This document shows, piece after piece, positions 14,699 through 31,763 of a stretch of DNA of 64,000 nt; position 1 is the first letter of the stretch, and the number at the start of each line of letters is the position of its first letter. The position numbers and the translations under genes were made by a program. The DNA is taken from NCBI RefSeq assembly GCF_050947335.1, contig NC_134997.1:1240001-1304000 (forward strand). Direction: 5' to 3'. The stretch comes from Megachile rotundata (lineage: Eukaryota; Arthropoda; Insecta; Hymenoptera; Megachilidae). Under the pieces are notes generated by a model, which saw only the letters and a program-made list of their open reading frames with translations, was not told where the DNA came from and searched no databases.

Positions 14699-16010
14699 CC
14701 TAATCACACAATCAGGATCACACAATCACGATCACATAATCACGGTCACACAATCACGGTCACACAATCACGATCACACAATCACGATCACACAATCACA
14801 CAATCACAATCACAATCACAATCACATAATCACAATCACTCAATTGCGATCGCACAATCGCGATCGCACAATCACACAGTCACAATCCCACAATCACGAT
14901 CACACAATCACGACCACACAGTCACAATCACACAATCGCAATCACAATCACACAATCACAGTCACACTATCACAATCGCACAACCACAACCACACAATCC
15001 CACAGTCACAATCCCACAATCACGGTCACACAATCACAGTCACACAATCACAATCACACAGTCACACAATCACAATCACAATCACAATCACAATCACAAT
15101 CACAGTCACAATCACAATCACAATCACAATCACAAAATCACAGTCACGATCACACAATCACAATCCCACAATCACAATCACACAATCACAGTCACACAAT
15201 CACAATCACACAATCGCACAGTCACAATCCCACAATCACGATCACCCAATCACGATCACCCAATCACGATCACCCAATCACGATCACCCAATCACGATCA
15301 CACAATCACGATCACACAATCACGATCACACAATCACGATCACACAATCACGATCACACAATCACACAGTCACAATCCCACAATCACGATCACACAATCA
15401 TGACCACACAGTCACAATCACACAATCGCAACCACAATCCCACAATCACAATCACACAATCACATTCACACAATCACAATCACACAACCACAACCACACA
15501 ATCCCACAGTCACAATCCCACAATCACGATCACCCAATCACGATCACCCAATCACGATCACCCAATCACGATCACCCAATCACGATCACCCAATCAGGAT
15601 CACCCAATCACGATCACCAAATCACGATCACCCAATCACGATCACCCAATCACGGTCACCCAATCACGATCACACGATCACAATCACACGATCACAATCA
15701 CACAATCACAATCACACAATCACAATCACACAATCACAATCACACAATCACAATCACACAATCACAATCACACAATCACAATCACACAATCACAATCACA
15801 CAATCAAACAATCGCAATCAAACAATCGCAATCACACAATCGCAATCACACAATCGCAATCACACAATCGCAATCACACAAACGCAATCACACAATCGCA
15901 ATCACACAATCGCAATGACACAATCGCAATCACACAATCGCAATCACACAATCAAACAATCACACAATCACGATCACACAATCACGATTACACAATCACG
16001 ATCACAGAAT
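14699..16010 (+). repeat. HOR unit 4 (1312 bp)
   Basis: Complete unit with CTCAATTGCG at 14839, hexamer tract about 15068-15137, CATGACC at 15399, N run about 15690-15805, and R run with a private CAATGAC change near 15916. It has the same length as the next unit but different internal spacing: CTCAATTGCG to the CATGACC ATG is 561 bp here and 519 bp there. The equal lengths therefore result from compensating gains and losses. Confidence 0.88.
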
Positions 16011-19000
16011 CCTAATCACACAATCAGGATCACACAATCACGATCACATAATCACGGTCACACAATCACGGTCACACAATCACGATCACACAATCACGAT
16101 CACACAATCACACAATCACAATCACAATCACAATCACATAATCACAATCACTCAATTGCGATCGCACAATCGCGATCGCACAATCACACAGTCACAATCC
16201 CACAATCACGATCACAGAATCACGACCACACAGTCACAATCACACAATCGCAATCACAATCACACAATCACAGTCACACTATCACAATCGCACAACCACA
16301 ACCACACAATCCCACAGTCACAATCCCACAATCACGGTCACACAATCACAGTCACACAATCACAATCACACAGTCACACAATCACAATCACAATCACAAT
16401 CACAATCACAATCACAGTCACAATCACAATCACAATCACAATCACAAAATCACAGTCACGATCACACAATCACAATCCCACAATCACAATCACACAATCA
16501 CAGTCACACAATCACAATCACACAATCGCACAGTCACAATCCCACAATCACGATCACCCAATCACGATCACCCAATCACGATCACCCAATCACGATCACC
16601 AAATCACGATCACCCAATCACGATCACACAATCACACAGTCACAATCCCACAATCACGATCACACAATCATGACCACACAGTCACAATCACACAATCGCA
16701 ACCACAATCCCACAATCACAATCACACAATCACATTCACACAATCACAATCACACAACCACAACCACACAATCCCACAGTCACAATCCCACAATCACGAT
16801 CACCCAATCACGATCACCCAATCACGATCACCCAATCACGATCACCCAATCACGATCACCCAATCAGGATCACCCAATCACGATCACCAAATCACGATCA
16901 CCCAATCACGATCACCCAATCACGGTCACCCAGTCACGATCACACGATCACAATCACACGATCACAATCACACAATCACAATCACACAATCACAATCACA
17001 CAATCACAATCACACAATCACAATCACACAATCACAATCACACAATCACAATCACACAATCACAATCACACAATCACAATCACACAATCACAATCACACA
17101 ATCACAATCACACAATCAAACAATCGCAATCAAACAATCGCAATCACACAATCGCAATCACACAATCGCAATCACACAATCGCAATCACACAAACGCAAT
17201 CACACAATCGCAATCACACAATCGCAATCACACAATCGCAATCACACAATCGCAATCACACAATCAAACAATCACACAATCACGATCACACAATCACGAT
17301 TACACAATCACGATCACAGAATCCTAATCACACAATCAGGATCACACAATCACGATCACACAATCACGATCACACAATCACGATCACACAATCACACAGT
17401 CACAATCCCACAATCACGATCACACAATCATGACCACACAGTCACAATCACACAATCGCAACCACAATCCCACAATCACAATCACACAATCACATTCACA
17501 CAATCACAATCACACAACCACAACCACACAATCCCACAGTCACAATCCCACAATCACGATCACCCAATCACGATCACCCAATCACGATCACCCAATCACG
17601 ATCACCCAATCACGATCACCCAATCAGGATCACCCAATCACGATCACCAAATCACGATCACCCAATCACGATCACCCAATCACGGTCACCCAATCACGAT
17701 CACACGATCACAATCACTCGATCACAATCACACAATCACAATCACACAATCACAATCACACAATCACAATCACACAATCACAATCACACAATCACAATCA
17801 CACAATCACAATCACACAATCACAATCACACAATCACAATCACACAATCAAACAATCGCAATCAAACAATCGCAATCGCACAATCGCAATCACACAATCG
17901 CAATCACACAATCGCAATCACACAAACGCAATCACACAATCGCAATCACACAATCGCAATCACACAATCGCAATCACACAATCGCAATCACACAATCGCA
18001 ATCACACAATCAAACAATCACACAATCACGATCACACAATCACGATTACACAATCACGATCACAGAATCCTAATCACACAATCAGGATCACACAATCACG
18101 ATCACACAATCACGGTCACACAATCACGGTCACACAATCACGATCACACAATCACGATCACACAATCACACAATCACAATCACAATCACAATCACATAAT
18201 CACAATCACTCAATTGCGATCGCACAATCGCGATCGCACAATCACACAGTCACAATCCCACAATCACGATCACACAATCACGACCACACAGTCACAATCA
18301 CACAATCGCAATCACAATCACACAATCACAGTCACACTATCACAATCGCACAACCACAACCACACAATCCCACAGTCACAATCCCACAATCACGGTCACA
18401 CAATCACAGTCACACAATCACAATCACACAGTCACACAATCACAATCACAATCACAATCACAATCACAATCACAGTCACAATCACAATCACAATCACAAT
18501 CACAAAATCACAGTCACGATCACACAATCACAATCCCACAATCACAATCACACAATCACAGTCACACAATCACAATCACACAATCGCACAGTCACAATCC
18601 CACAATCACGATCACACAATCACAGTCACACAATCACAATCACACAATCGCACAGTCACAATCCCACAATCACGATCACCCAATCACGATCACCCAATCA
18701 CGATCACCCAATCACGATCACCCAATCACGATCACCCAATCACGATCACACAATCACGATCACACAATCACGATCACACAATCACGATCACACAATCACG
18801 ATCACACAATCACGATCACACAATCACACAGTCACAATCCCACAATCACGATCACACAATCATGACCACACAGTCACAATCACACAATCGCAACCACAAT
18901 CCCACAATCACAATCACACAATCACATTCACACAATCACAATCACACAACCACAACCACACAATCCCACAGTCACAATCCCACAATCACGATCACCCAAT

Positions 19001-21092
19001 CACGATCACCCAATCACGATCACCCAATCACGATCACCCAATCACGATCACCCAATCAGGATCACCCAATCACGATCACCAAATCACGATCACCCAATCA
19101 CGATCACCCAATCACGGTCACCCAATCACGATCACACGATCACAATCACACGATCACAATCACACAATCACAATCACACAATCACAATCACACAATCACA
19201 ATCACACAATCACAATCACACAATCACAATCACACAATCACAATCACACAATCACAATCACACAATCACAATCACACAATCAAACAATCGCAATCAAACA
19301 ATCGCAATCACACAATCGCAATCACACAATCGCAATCACACAATCGCAATCACACAAACGCAATCACACAATCGCAATCACACAATCGCAATCACACAAT
19401 CGCAATCACACAATCGCAATCACACAATCAAACAATCACACAATCACGATCACACAATCACGATTACACAATCACGATCACAGAATCCTAATCACACAAT
19501 CAGGATCACACAATCACGATCACATAATCACGGTCACACAATCACGATCACACAATCACACAATCACAATCACAATCACAATCACATAATCACAATCACT
19601 CAATTGCGATCGCACAATCGCGATCGCACAATCACACAGTCACAATCCCACAATCACGATCACACAATCACGACCACACAGTCACAATCACACAATCGCA
19701 ATCACAATCACACAATCACAGTCACACTATCACAATCGCACAACCACAACCACACAATCCCACAGTCACAATCCCACAATCACGGTCACACAATCACAGT
19801 CACACAATCACAATCACACAGTCACACAATCACAATCACAATCACAATCACAATCACAATCACAGTCACAATCACAATCACAATCACAATCACAAAATCA
19901 CAGTCACGATCACACAATCACAATCCCACAATCACAATCACACAATCGCACAGTCACAATCCCACAATCACGATCACCCAATCACGATCACCCAATCACG
20001 ATCACCCAATCACGATCACCCAATCACGATCACCCAATCACGATCACACAATCACGATCACACAATCACGATCACACAATCACGATCACACAATCACACA
20101 GTCACAATCCCACAATCACGATCACACAATCATGACCACACAGTCACAATCACACAATCGCAACCACAATCCCACAATCACAATCACACAATCACATTCA
20201 CACAATCACAATCACACAACCACAACCACACAATCCCACAGTCACAATCCCACAATCACGATCACCCAATCACGATCACCCAATCACGATCACCCAATCA
20301 CGATCACCCAATCACGATCACCCAATCACGATCACCAAATCACGATCACCCAATCACGATCACCCAATCACGGTCACCCAATCACGATCACACGATCACA
20401 ACCACACAATCACACGATCACAACCACACAATCACAATCACACAATCACAATCACACAATCACAATCACACAATCACAATCACACAATCACAATCACACA
20501 ATCACAATCACACAATCACAATCACACAATCACAATCACACAATCACAATCACACAATCACAATCACACAATCACAATCACACAATCACAATCACACAAT
20601 CACAATCACACAATCACAATCACACAATCACAATCACACAATCACAATCACACAATCAAACAATCGCAATCAAACAATCGCAATCACACAATCGCAATCA
20701 CACAATCGCAATCACACAATCGCAATCACACAAACGCAATCACACAATCGCAATCACACAATCAAACAATCACACAATCACGATCGCACAATCACGATCG
20801 CACAATCACGATCGCACAATCACGATCGCACAATCACGATCGCACAATCACGATCGCACAATCACGATCGCACAATCACGATCGCACAATCACACAATCA
20901 CAATCACAATCACAATCACATAATCACAATCACACAATCACGATCAAACAATCACGATCACACAATCACGATCACACAATCACGATCACACAATCACGAT
21001 CAAACAATCACGACCACACAATCACGATCACACAATCACGATCACACAATCACGATCACACAATCACGATTACACAATCACGATCACAGAAT
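16011..21092 (+). repeat. 5.08-kb super-unit, copy 1
   Basis: Four HOR units of 1312, 746, 1418 and 1606 bp, starting at CCTAATC 16011, 17323, 18069 and 19487. CTCAATTGCG lies at 16151, 18209 and 19599; the 746-bp unit lacks it. The last unit carries a long N run (about 20428-20654) and a P run (about 20775-20890) before a CATAATC module. The next copy begins at 21093 with the same order of full, truncated, full and P-bearing units. Confidence 0.88.
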
Positions 21093-24000
21093 CCTAATCA
21101 CACAATCAGGATCACACAATCACGATCACATAATCACGGTCACACAATCACGGTCACACAATCACGATCACACAATCACGATCACACAATCACACAATCA
21201 CAATCACAATCACAATCACATAATCACAATCACTCAATTGCGATCGCACAATCGCGATCGCACAACCACACAGTCACAATCCCACAATCACGATCACACA
21301 ATCACGACCACACAGTCACAATCACACAATCGCAATCACAATCACACAATCACAGTCACACTATCACAATCGCACAACCACAACCACACAATCCCACAGT
21401 CACAATCCCACAATCACGGTCACACAATCACAGTCACACAATCACAATCACACAGTCACACAATCACAATCACAATCACAATCACAATCACAATCACAGT
21501 CACAATCACAATCACAATCACAATCACAAAATCACAGTCACGATCACACAATCACAATCCCACAATCACAATCACACAATCACAGTCACACAATCACAAT
21601 CACACAATCGCACAGTCACAATCCCACAATCACGATCACCCAATCACGATCACCCAATCACGATCACCCAATCACGAACACCAAATCACGATCACCCAAT
21701 CACGATCACACAATCACACAGTCACAATCCCACAATCACGATCACACAATCATGACCACACAGTCACAATCACACAATCGCAACCACAATCCCACAATCA
21801 CAATCACACAATCACATTCACACAATCACAATCACACAACCACAACCACACAATCCCACAGTCACAATCCCACAATCACGATCACCCAATCACGATCACC
21901 CAATCACGATCACCCAATCACGATCACCCAATCACGATCACCCAATCAGGATCACCCAATCACGATCACCAAATCACGATCACCCAATCACGATCACCCA
22001 ATCACGGTCACCCAGTCACGATCACACGATCACAATCACACGATCACAAACACACAATCACAATCACACAATCACAATCACACAATCACAATCACACAAT
22101 CACAATCACACAATCACAATCACACAATCACAATCACACAATCACAATCACACAATCACAATCACACAATCACAATCACACAATCACAATCACACAATCA
22201 AACAATCGCAATCAAACAATCGCAATCACACAATCGCAATCACACAATCGCAATCACACAATCGCAATCACACAAACGCAATCACACAATCGCAATCACA
22301 CAATCGCAATCACACAATCGCAATCACACAATCGCAATCACACAATCAAACAATCACACAATCACGATCACACAATCACGATTACACAATCACGATCACA
22401 GAATCCTAATCACACAATCAGGATCACACAATCACGATCACACAATCACGATCACACAATCACGATCACACAATCACACAGTCACAATCCCACAATCACG
22501 ATCACACAATCATGACCACACAGTCACAATCACACAATCGCAACCACAATCCCACAATCACAATCACACAATCACATTCACACAATCACAATCACACAAC
22601 CACAACCACACAATCCCACAGTCACAATCCCACAATCACGATCACCCAATCACGATCACCCAATCACGATCACCCAATCACGATCACCCAATCACGATCA
22701 CCCAATCAGGATCACCCAATCACGATCACCAAATCACGATCACCCAATCACGATCACCCAATCACGGTCACCCAATCACGATCACACGATCACAATCACA
22801 CGATCACAATCACACAATCACAATCACACAATCACAATCACACAATCACAATCACACAATCACAATCACAGAATCACAATCACACAATCACAATCACACA
22901 ATCACAATCACACAATCACAATCACACAATCACAATCACACAATCACAATCACACAATCACAATCACACAATCACAATCACACAATCAAACAATCGCAAT
23001 CAAACAATCGCAATCGCACAATCGCAATCACACAATCGCAATCACACAATCGCAATCACACAAACGCAATCACACAATCGCAATCACACAATCGCAATCA
23101 CACAATCGCAATCACACAATCGCAATCACACAATCGCAATCACACAATCAAACAATCACACAATCACGATCACACAATCACGATTACACAATCACGATCA
23201 CAGAATCCTAATCACACAATCAGGATCACACAATCACGATCACATAATCACGGTCACACAATCACGGTCACACAATCACGATCACACAATCACGATCACA
23301 CAATCACACAATCACAATCACAATCACAATCACATAATCACAATCACTCAATTGCGATCGCACAATCGCGATCGCACAATCACACAGTCACAATCCCACA
23401 ATCACGATCACACAATCACGACCACACAGTCACAATCACACAATCGCAATCACAATCACACAATCACAGTCACACTATCACAATCGCACAACCACAACCA
23501 CACAATCCCACAGTCACAATCCCACAATCACGGTCACACAATCACAGTCACACAATCACAATCACACAGTCACACAATCACAATCACAATCACAATCACA
23601 ATCACAATCACAGTCACAATCACAATCACAATCACAATCACAAAATCACAGTCACGATCACACAATCACAATCCCACAATCACAATCACACAATCACAGT
23701 CACACAATCACAATCACACAATCGCACAGTCACAATCCCACAATCACGATCACACAATCACAGTCACACAATCACAATCACACAATCGCACAGTCACAAT
23801 CCCACAATCACGATCACCCAATCACGATCACCCAATCACGATCACCCAATCACGATCACCCAATCACGATCACACAATCACGATCACACAATCACGATCA
23901 CACAATCACGATCACACAATCACGATCACACAATCACGATCACACAATCACACAGTCACAATCCCACAATCACGATCACACAATCATGACCACACAGTCA

Positions 24001-25890
24001 CAATCACACAATCGCAACCACAATCCCACAATCACAATCACACAATCACATTCACACAATCACAATCACACAACCACAACCACACAATCCCACAGTCACA
24101 ATCCCACAATCACGATCACCCAATCACGATCACCCAATCACGATCACCCAATCACGATCACCCAATCACGATCACCCAATCAGGATCACCCAATCACGAT
24201 CACCAAATCACGATCACCCAATCACGATCACCCAATCACGGTCACCCAATCACGATCACACGATCACAATCACACGATCACAATCACACAATCACAATCA
24301 CACAATCACAATCACACAATCACAATCACACAATCACAATCACACAATCACAATCACACAATCACAATCACACAATCACAATCACACAATCAAACAATCG
24401 CAATCAAACAATCGCAATCACACAATCGCAATCACACAATCGCAATCACACAATCGCAATCACACAAACGCAATCACACAATCGCAATCACACAATCGCA
24501 ATCACACAATCGCAATCACACAATCGCAATCACACAATCAAACAATCACACAATCACGATCACACAATCACGATTACACAATCACGATCACAGAATCCTA
24601 ATCACACAATCAGGATCACACAATCACGATCACATAATCACGGTCACACAATCACGATCACACAATCACACAATCACAATCACAATCACAATCACATAAT
24701 CACAATCACTCAATTGCGATCGCACAATCGCGATCGCACAATCACACAGTCACAATCCCACAATCACGATCACACAATCACGACCACACAGTCACAATCA
24801 CACAATCGCAATCACAATCACACAATCACAGTCACACTATCACAATCGCACAACCACAACCACACCATCCCACAGTCACAATCCCACAATCACGGTCACA
24901 CAATCACAGTCACACAATCACAATCACACAGTCACACAATCACAATCACAATCACAATCACAATCACAATCACAGTCACAATCACAATCACAATCACAAT
25001 CACAAAATCACAGTCACGATCACACAATCACAATCCCACAATCACAATCACACAATCACAGTCACACAATCACAATCACACAATCGCACAGTCACAATCC
25101 CACAATCACGATCACCCAATCACGATCACCCAATCACGATCACCCAATCACGATCACCCAATCACGATCACCCAATCACGATCACACAATCACGATCACA
25201 CAATCACGATCACACAATCACGATCACACAATCACACAGTCACAATCCCACAATCACGATCACACAATCATGACCACACAGTCACAATCACACAATCGCA
25301 ACCACAATCCCACAATCACAATCACACAATCCCACAGTCACAATCCCACAATCACGATCACCCAATCACGATCACCCAATCACGATCACCCAATCACGAT
25401 CACCCAATCACGATCACCCAATCACGATCACCCAATCACGATCACCAAATCACGATCACCCAATCACGATCACCCAATCACGGTCACCCGATCACGATCA
25501 CACGATCACAATCACACGATCACAACCACACAATCACAATCACACAATCACAATCACACAATCACAATCACACAATCACAATCACACAATCACAATCACA
25601 CAATCACAATCACACAATCACAATCACACAATCAAACAATCGCAATCAAACAATCGCAATCACACAATCGCAATCACACAATCGCAATCACACAATCGCA
25701 ATCACACAAACGCAATCACACAATCGCAATCACACAATCAAGCAATCACACAATCACGATCGCACAATCACGATCGCACAATCACGATCGCACAATCACG
25801 ATCGCACAATCACGATCGCACAATCACGATCGCACAATCACGATCGCACAATCACGATCGCACAATCACACAATCACAATCACAATCACA
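21093..25890 (+). repeat. 5.08-kb super-unit, copy 2
   Basis: Same unit order as copy 1: 1312, 802 and 1390 bp, then a P-bearing unit from 24597. CTCAATTGCG at 21233, 23347 and 24709 lies 5082, 5138 and 5110 bp from its partner in copy 1, so the copies differ by multiples of 14 bp. The first unit matches copy 1 in length and in the spacing of its markers. Near 25320-25340 the last unit has lost the CATTCAC to CACAACC segment. Beyond about 25890 the order is lost. Confidence 0.88.
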
Positions 25891-28200
25891 ATCACATAAT
25901 CACAATCACACAATCACGATCAAACAATCACGATCACACAATCACGATCACACAATCACGATCACACAATCACGATCAAACAATCACGACCACACAATCA
26001 CGATCACACAATCACGATCACACAATCACGATCACACAATCACGATCACACAATCACGATCACACAATCACGATCACACAATCACGGTCACACAATCCCA
26101 ATCACACAACCACAACCACACAATCACACAGTCACAATCCTACAATCACGATCACACAATCACGACCACACAGTCACAATCACACAACCGCAATCACAAT
26201 CCCACAATCACAATCACACAATCACAGTCACACAATCACAATCACACAACCACAACCACACAATCACACAGTCACAATCCCACAATCACGATCACACAAT
26301 CACGTCCACACAGTCACGATCGCACAATCACGATCAAACAATCACGACCGCACAATCACGATCACACAATCACGATCACACAATCACGATCACACAATCA
26401 CGATCACACAATCACGGTCACACAATCACGATCACACAATCACGATCACACAATCACACAATCACAATCACAATCACAATCACATAATCACAATCACACA
26501 ATCACGATCAAATAATCACGATCACACAATCACGATCACACAATCACGATCACACAATCACGATCACACAATCACGATCACACAATCACGATCACACAAT
26601 CACGATCACACAATCACGATCACACAATCACGATCACACAATCACAATCACACAACCACAACCACACAATCACACAGTCACAATCCTACAATCACGATCA
26701 CACAATCACGACCACACTGTCACAATCACACAACCGCAATCACAATCCCACAATCACAATCACACAATCACAATCACACAATCACAATCCCACAATCACA
26801 ATCCCACAATCACGATCCCACAATCACAATCACACAATCACATTCACACAATCACAATCACACAACCACAACCACACAATCCCACAGTCACAATCCCACA
26901 ATCACGATCACACAATCACGACCACACAGTCACGATCACACAATCGCAATCACACAATCACAATCACACAACCCCAATCACACAATCACAACCACACAAT
27001 CACAATCACACAATCACAATCACACAATCACGATCACACAATCACGATCACACAATCACGATCACACAATCACGATCACACAATCACGATCACACAATCA
27101 CGATCACACAATCACGATCACACAATCACGATCACACAATCACGATCACACAATCACCATCACACAATCACAATCACACAATCACAATCACACAATCACA
27201 ATCACACAATCACAATCACACAATCACAATCACACAATCACGACCACACAATCACGACCACACAATCACGATCACACAATCACGATCACACTATCACGAT
27301 CACACAATCACGATCACACAATCACGATCACCCAATCACGATCACACAATCACGATCACACAATCACGATCACACAATCACGATCACACAATCACGATCA
27401 CACAATCACGATCACACAATCACGATCACACAATCACACAGTCACAATCCCACAATCACGATCACACAATCACGACCACACAGTCACAATCACACAATCA
27501 CGATCATACAATCACGATCACACAATCGCAATCACACAATCACCATCACACAATCACGATCACAAAATCACGATCACAATCACGATCACACAATCACGAT
27601 TACACAATCACGATCACAGAATCCTAATCACACAATCAGGATCACACAATCACGATCACACAATCACGGTCACACAATCACGGTCACACAATCACGATCA
27701 CACAATCACGATCACACAATCACACAATCACAATCACAATCACAATCACATAATCACAATCACTCAACTGCGATCGCACAATCACAATCACACAATCAAA
27801 CAATCGCAATCAAACAATCGCAATCACACAATCGCAATCACACAATCGCAATCACACAATCGCAATCACACAAACGCAATCACACAATCGCAATCACACA
27901 ATCGCAATCACACAACCGCAATCACACAATCGCAATCACACAATCGCAATCACACAATCGCAATCACACAATCGCAATCACACAATCAAACAATCACACA
28001 ATCACGATCGCACAATCACGATCGCACAATCACGATCGCACAATCACGATCGCACAATCACGATCGCACAATCACGATCATACAATCACGATCACACAAT
28101 CACGATCACACAATCACGATCACACAATCACGGTCACACAATCACACAATCACAATCACAATCACAATCACATAATCACAATCACACAATCACGATCACA
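25891..28200 (+). repeat. D-rich block with repeated CACAACC modules
   Basis: Follows the HOR domain. A module with ACCACAACCAC, CAGTC and CAATCCTACAATC occurs near 26107 and again near 26652. A P/CCCAC module follows, with N units about 27170-27235. A CCTAATC marker (27623) leads to CTCAACTGCG (27763), a T-to-C variant of the HOR marker CTCAATTGCG. The same CTCAACTGCG variant recurs at 37709 and 44348, so these three belong to one lineage. Confidence 0.8.
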
Positions 28201-31112
28201 CAATCACGATCACACAATCACGATCACACAATCACACAATCACAATCACAATCACAATCACATAATCACAATCACACAATCACGATCACACAATCACGAT
28301 CACACAATCACGATCACACAATCACGATCACACAAGCACGATCAAACAATCACGATCACACAATCACGATCACACAATCACGATCGCACAATCACGATCG
28401 CACAATCACGATCGCACAATCACGATCGCACAATGACGATCACACAATAACGATCACACAATCACGATCACACAATCACGATCACACAATCACGATCACA
28501 CAATCACACAGCCACAATCCCACAATAACGATCACACAATCACGACCACACAGTCACAATCACACAATCGCAATCACAATCACACAATCACAGTCACACA
28601 ATCACAATCACACAACCACAACCACACAATCCCACAGTCACAATCCCACAATCACGATCACACAATCACGACCACACAGTCACGATCACACAATCGCAAT
28701 CACACAACCACAATCACACAACCACAATCACACAATCGCAACCACACAATCACAATCACACAATCACGATCACACAATCACGATCACACAATCACAATCA
28801 CACAATCACAATCAAACAATCACGATCACACAATCACGATCGCACAATCACGATCGCACAATCACGATCGCACAATCACGATCGCACAATCACGATCGCA
28901 CAATCACGTTCGCACAATCACGATCGCACAATCACGATCGCACAATCACGATCGCACAATCACGATCGCACAGTCACAATCCCACAATCACGATCACACA
29001 ATCACGATCACACAATCACGACCACACAATCGCAATCACACAATCGCAATCACACAATCGCAATCACACAATCACAATCACACAATCAAACAATCGCAAT
29101 CAAACAATCGCAATCACACAATCAAACAATCGCAATCAAACAATCGCAATCACACAATCGCAATCACACAAACGCAATCACACAATCGCGATCACACAAT
29201 CGCGATCACACAATCGCGATCACACAATCGCGATCACACAATCGCGATCACACAATCGCGATCACACAATCACGATCACACAATCACGATCACACAATCA
29301 CGATCACACTATCACGATCACACAATCACGATCACACAATCACGATCACACAATCACACAGTCACAATCCCACAATCGCGATCACACAATCGCGGTCACA
29401 CAATCGCGATCACACAATCACGATCACACAATCCCACAATCACGATCACACAATCACGACCAGACAGTCGCAATCACACAATCGCAATCACACAATCGCA
29501 ATCACACAATCGCAATCACACAATCGCAATCTCACAATCACAATCACACAATCACAGTCACACAATCGCACAGTCACAATCCCACAATCACGATCACCCA
29601 ATCACGATCACCCAACCACGATCACCCAATCACGATCACCCAATCACGATCACCCAATCACGATCACCCAATCACGATCACACAATCACGATCACACAAT
29701 CACGATCACACAATCACGATCACACAATCACGATCACACAATCACGATCACACAATCCCACAATCACGATCACACAATCACGACCACACAGTCACAATCA
29801 CACAATCGCAATCACAATCACACAATCACAATCACACAATCACAATCACACAATCACAATCACACAATCACAATCACACAATCAAACAATCGCAATCAAA
29901 CAATCGCAATCACACAATCGCAATCACACAATCGCGATCACACAATCGCGATCACACAATCGCGGTCACACAATCGCGATCACACAATCGCGATCACACA
30001 ATCGCGATCACACAATCACGATCACACAATCGCGATCACACTATCACGATCACACAATCACGATCACACAATCACGATCACACAATCACACAGTCACAAT
30101 CCCACAATCGCGATCACACAATCGCGATCACACAATCGCGATCACACAATCGCGATCACACAATCGCGATCACACATTCGCGATCACACAATCACGACAA
30201 CACAGTCACGATCACACAATCGCAATCACACATATCACAATCATACAACCACAATCACACAATCACGACCACACAATCACGACCACACAATCACGATCAC
30301 ACAATCACGATGACACTATCACGATCACACAATCACGATCACACAATCATGATCACACAATCACGATGACACAATCACAATCACACAATCACGATCACAC
30401 ATTCACAATCACACAACCACAACCACACAATCACACAGTCACAATCCCACAATCACGATCACACAATCACGACCACACAGTCACAATCACACAATCGCAA
30501 CCACAATCCCACAATCACAATCACACAATCACATTCACACAATCACAATCACACAGCCACAACCACACAATCCCACAGTCACAATCCCACAATCACGATC
30601 ACCCAATCACGATCACCCAATCACAATCACCCAATCACGATCACCAAATCACGATCACCCAATCACGATCACCCAATCACGGTCACCCAATCACGATCAC
30701 ACGATCACGACCACACAATCACGATCACACAATCACGATCACACAATCACGATCACACAATCACGATCACACAATCACGATCACACAATCACGATCACAC
30801 AATCACGATCACACAATCACGATCACACAACCACAACCACACAATCACACAGTCACAATCCCACAATCACGATCACACAATCACGACCACACAGTCACGA
30901 TCGCACAATCACGATCACACTATCACGATCACACTATCACGATCACACAATCACAGTCACACAATCACAGTCACACAATCACAGTCACACAATCACAGTC
31001 ACACAATCACAATCACACAGTCACACAATCGCAATCACAATCACAATCACAATCACAATCACAATCACACAATCACAGTCACGATCACACAATCACAATC
31101 ACACAATCACAT
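28201..31112 (+). repeat. Mixed block with P, RG and C-type runs
   Basis: P runs at about 28380-28440 and 28830-28975, RG units (CACAATCGCGATCA) about 29180-29270 and 29935-30180, C-type units about 29590-29680 and 30600-30700. The CAATAACG...CAGCCAC module starts near 28446. Its later copies are at 33619, 45271, 54271 and 60129. A private 1-bp insertion (CACATATCAC) lies near 30232. A hexamer tract of about six copies sits at 31032-31068. Confidence 0.78.
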
Positions 31113-31498
31113 TCACACAATCACGATCACACAATCACGATCACACAATCACGATCACACAATCACGATCACACAATCACGATCACACAATCACGATCAC
31201 ACAATCACGATCACACAATCACGATCACACAATCACGATCACACAATCACGATCACACAATCACGATCACACAATCACGATCACACAATCACGATCACAC
31301 AATCACGATCACACAATCACGATCACACAATCACGATCACACAATCACGATCACACAATCACGATCACACAATCACGATCACACAATCACGATCACACAA
31401 TCACGATCACACAATCACGATCACACAATCACGATCACACAATCACGATCACACAATCACGATCACACAATCACGATCACACAATCACGATCACACAA
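31113..31498 (+). repeat. Homogeneous D run, about 27 units
   Basis: An almost perfect run of CACAATCACGATCA directly after a CATTCAC unit. The same CATTCAC-plus-D junction occurs near 36557 and 43196 with 6 D units and near 39460 with about 24. The low divergence between units suggests recent expansion or conversion. Confidence 0.9.
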
Positions 31499-31763
31499 TC
31501 ACAATCACACAACCACAACCACACAATCACAATCACACAACCACAACCACACAAACCGACAGTCACAATCCCACAATCACGATCACACAATCACGACCAC
31601 ACAGTCACGATCACACAATCGCAATCACACAATCACAATCACACAATCACAATCACACAACCACAATCACACAATCACAATCACAATCACAATCACATAA
31701 TCACAATCACACAATCACAATCACACAATCACAACCAAACAATCACAATCACACAATCACAGT
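31499..31763 (+). repeat. Linker of CACAACC and N units
   Basis: CACAACC pairs, a unique CAAACCGACAGTC variant near 31553, CCCAC and CGACC units, then N units and a short hexamer/CATAATC stretch, leading into the R array. Confidence 0.75.

Noticed and set aside
22512..28175. A 1887-codon open frame, and similar ones at 49566-56183, 11608-14703, 40105-43635 and 53948-57400, as His/Ser/Thr-rich repeat proteins
   Set aside because: Overlapping frames encode the same peptide in different phases, which is expected for a 14-bp unit. Starts are chance variants, stops are chance TAA triplets in CCTAATC, CATAATC and CAATAACG. There is no signal peptide, non-repeat domain or codon bias.
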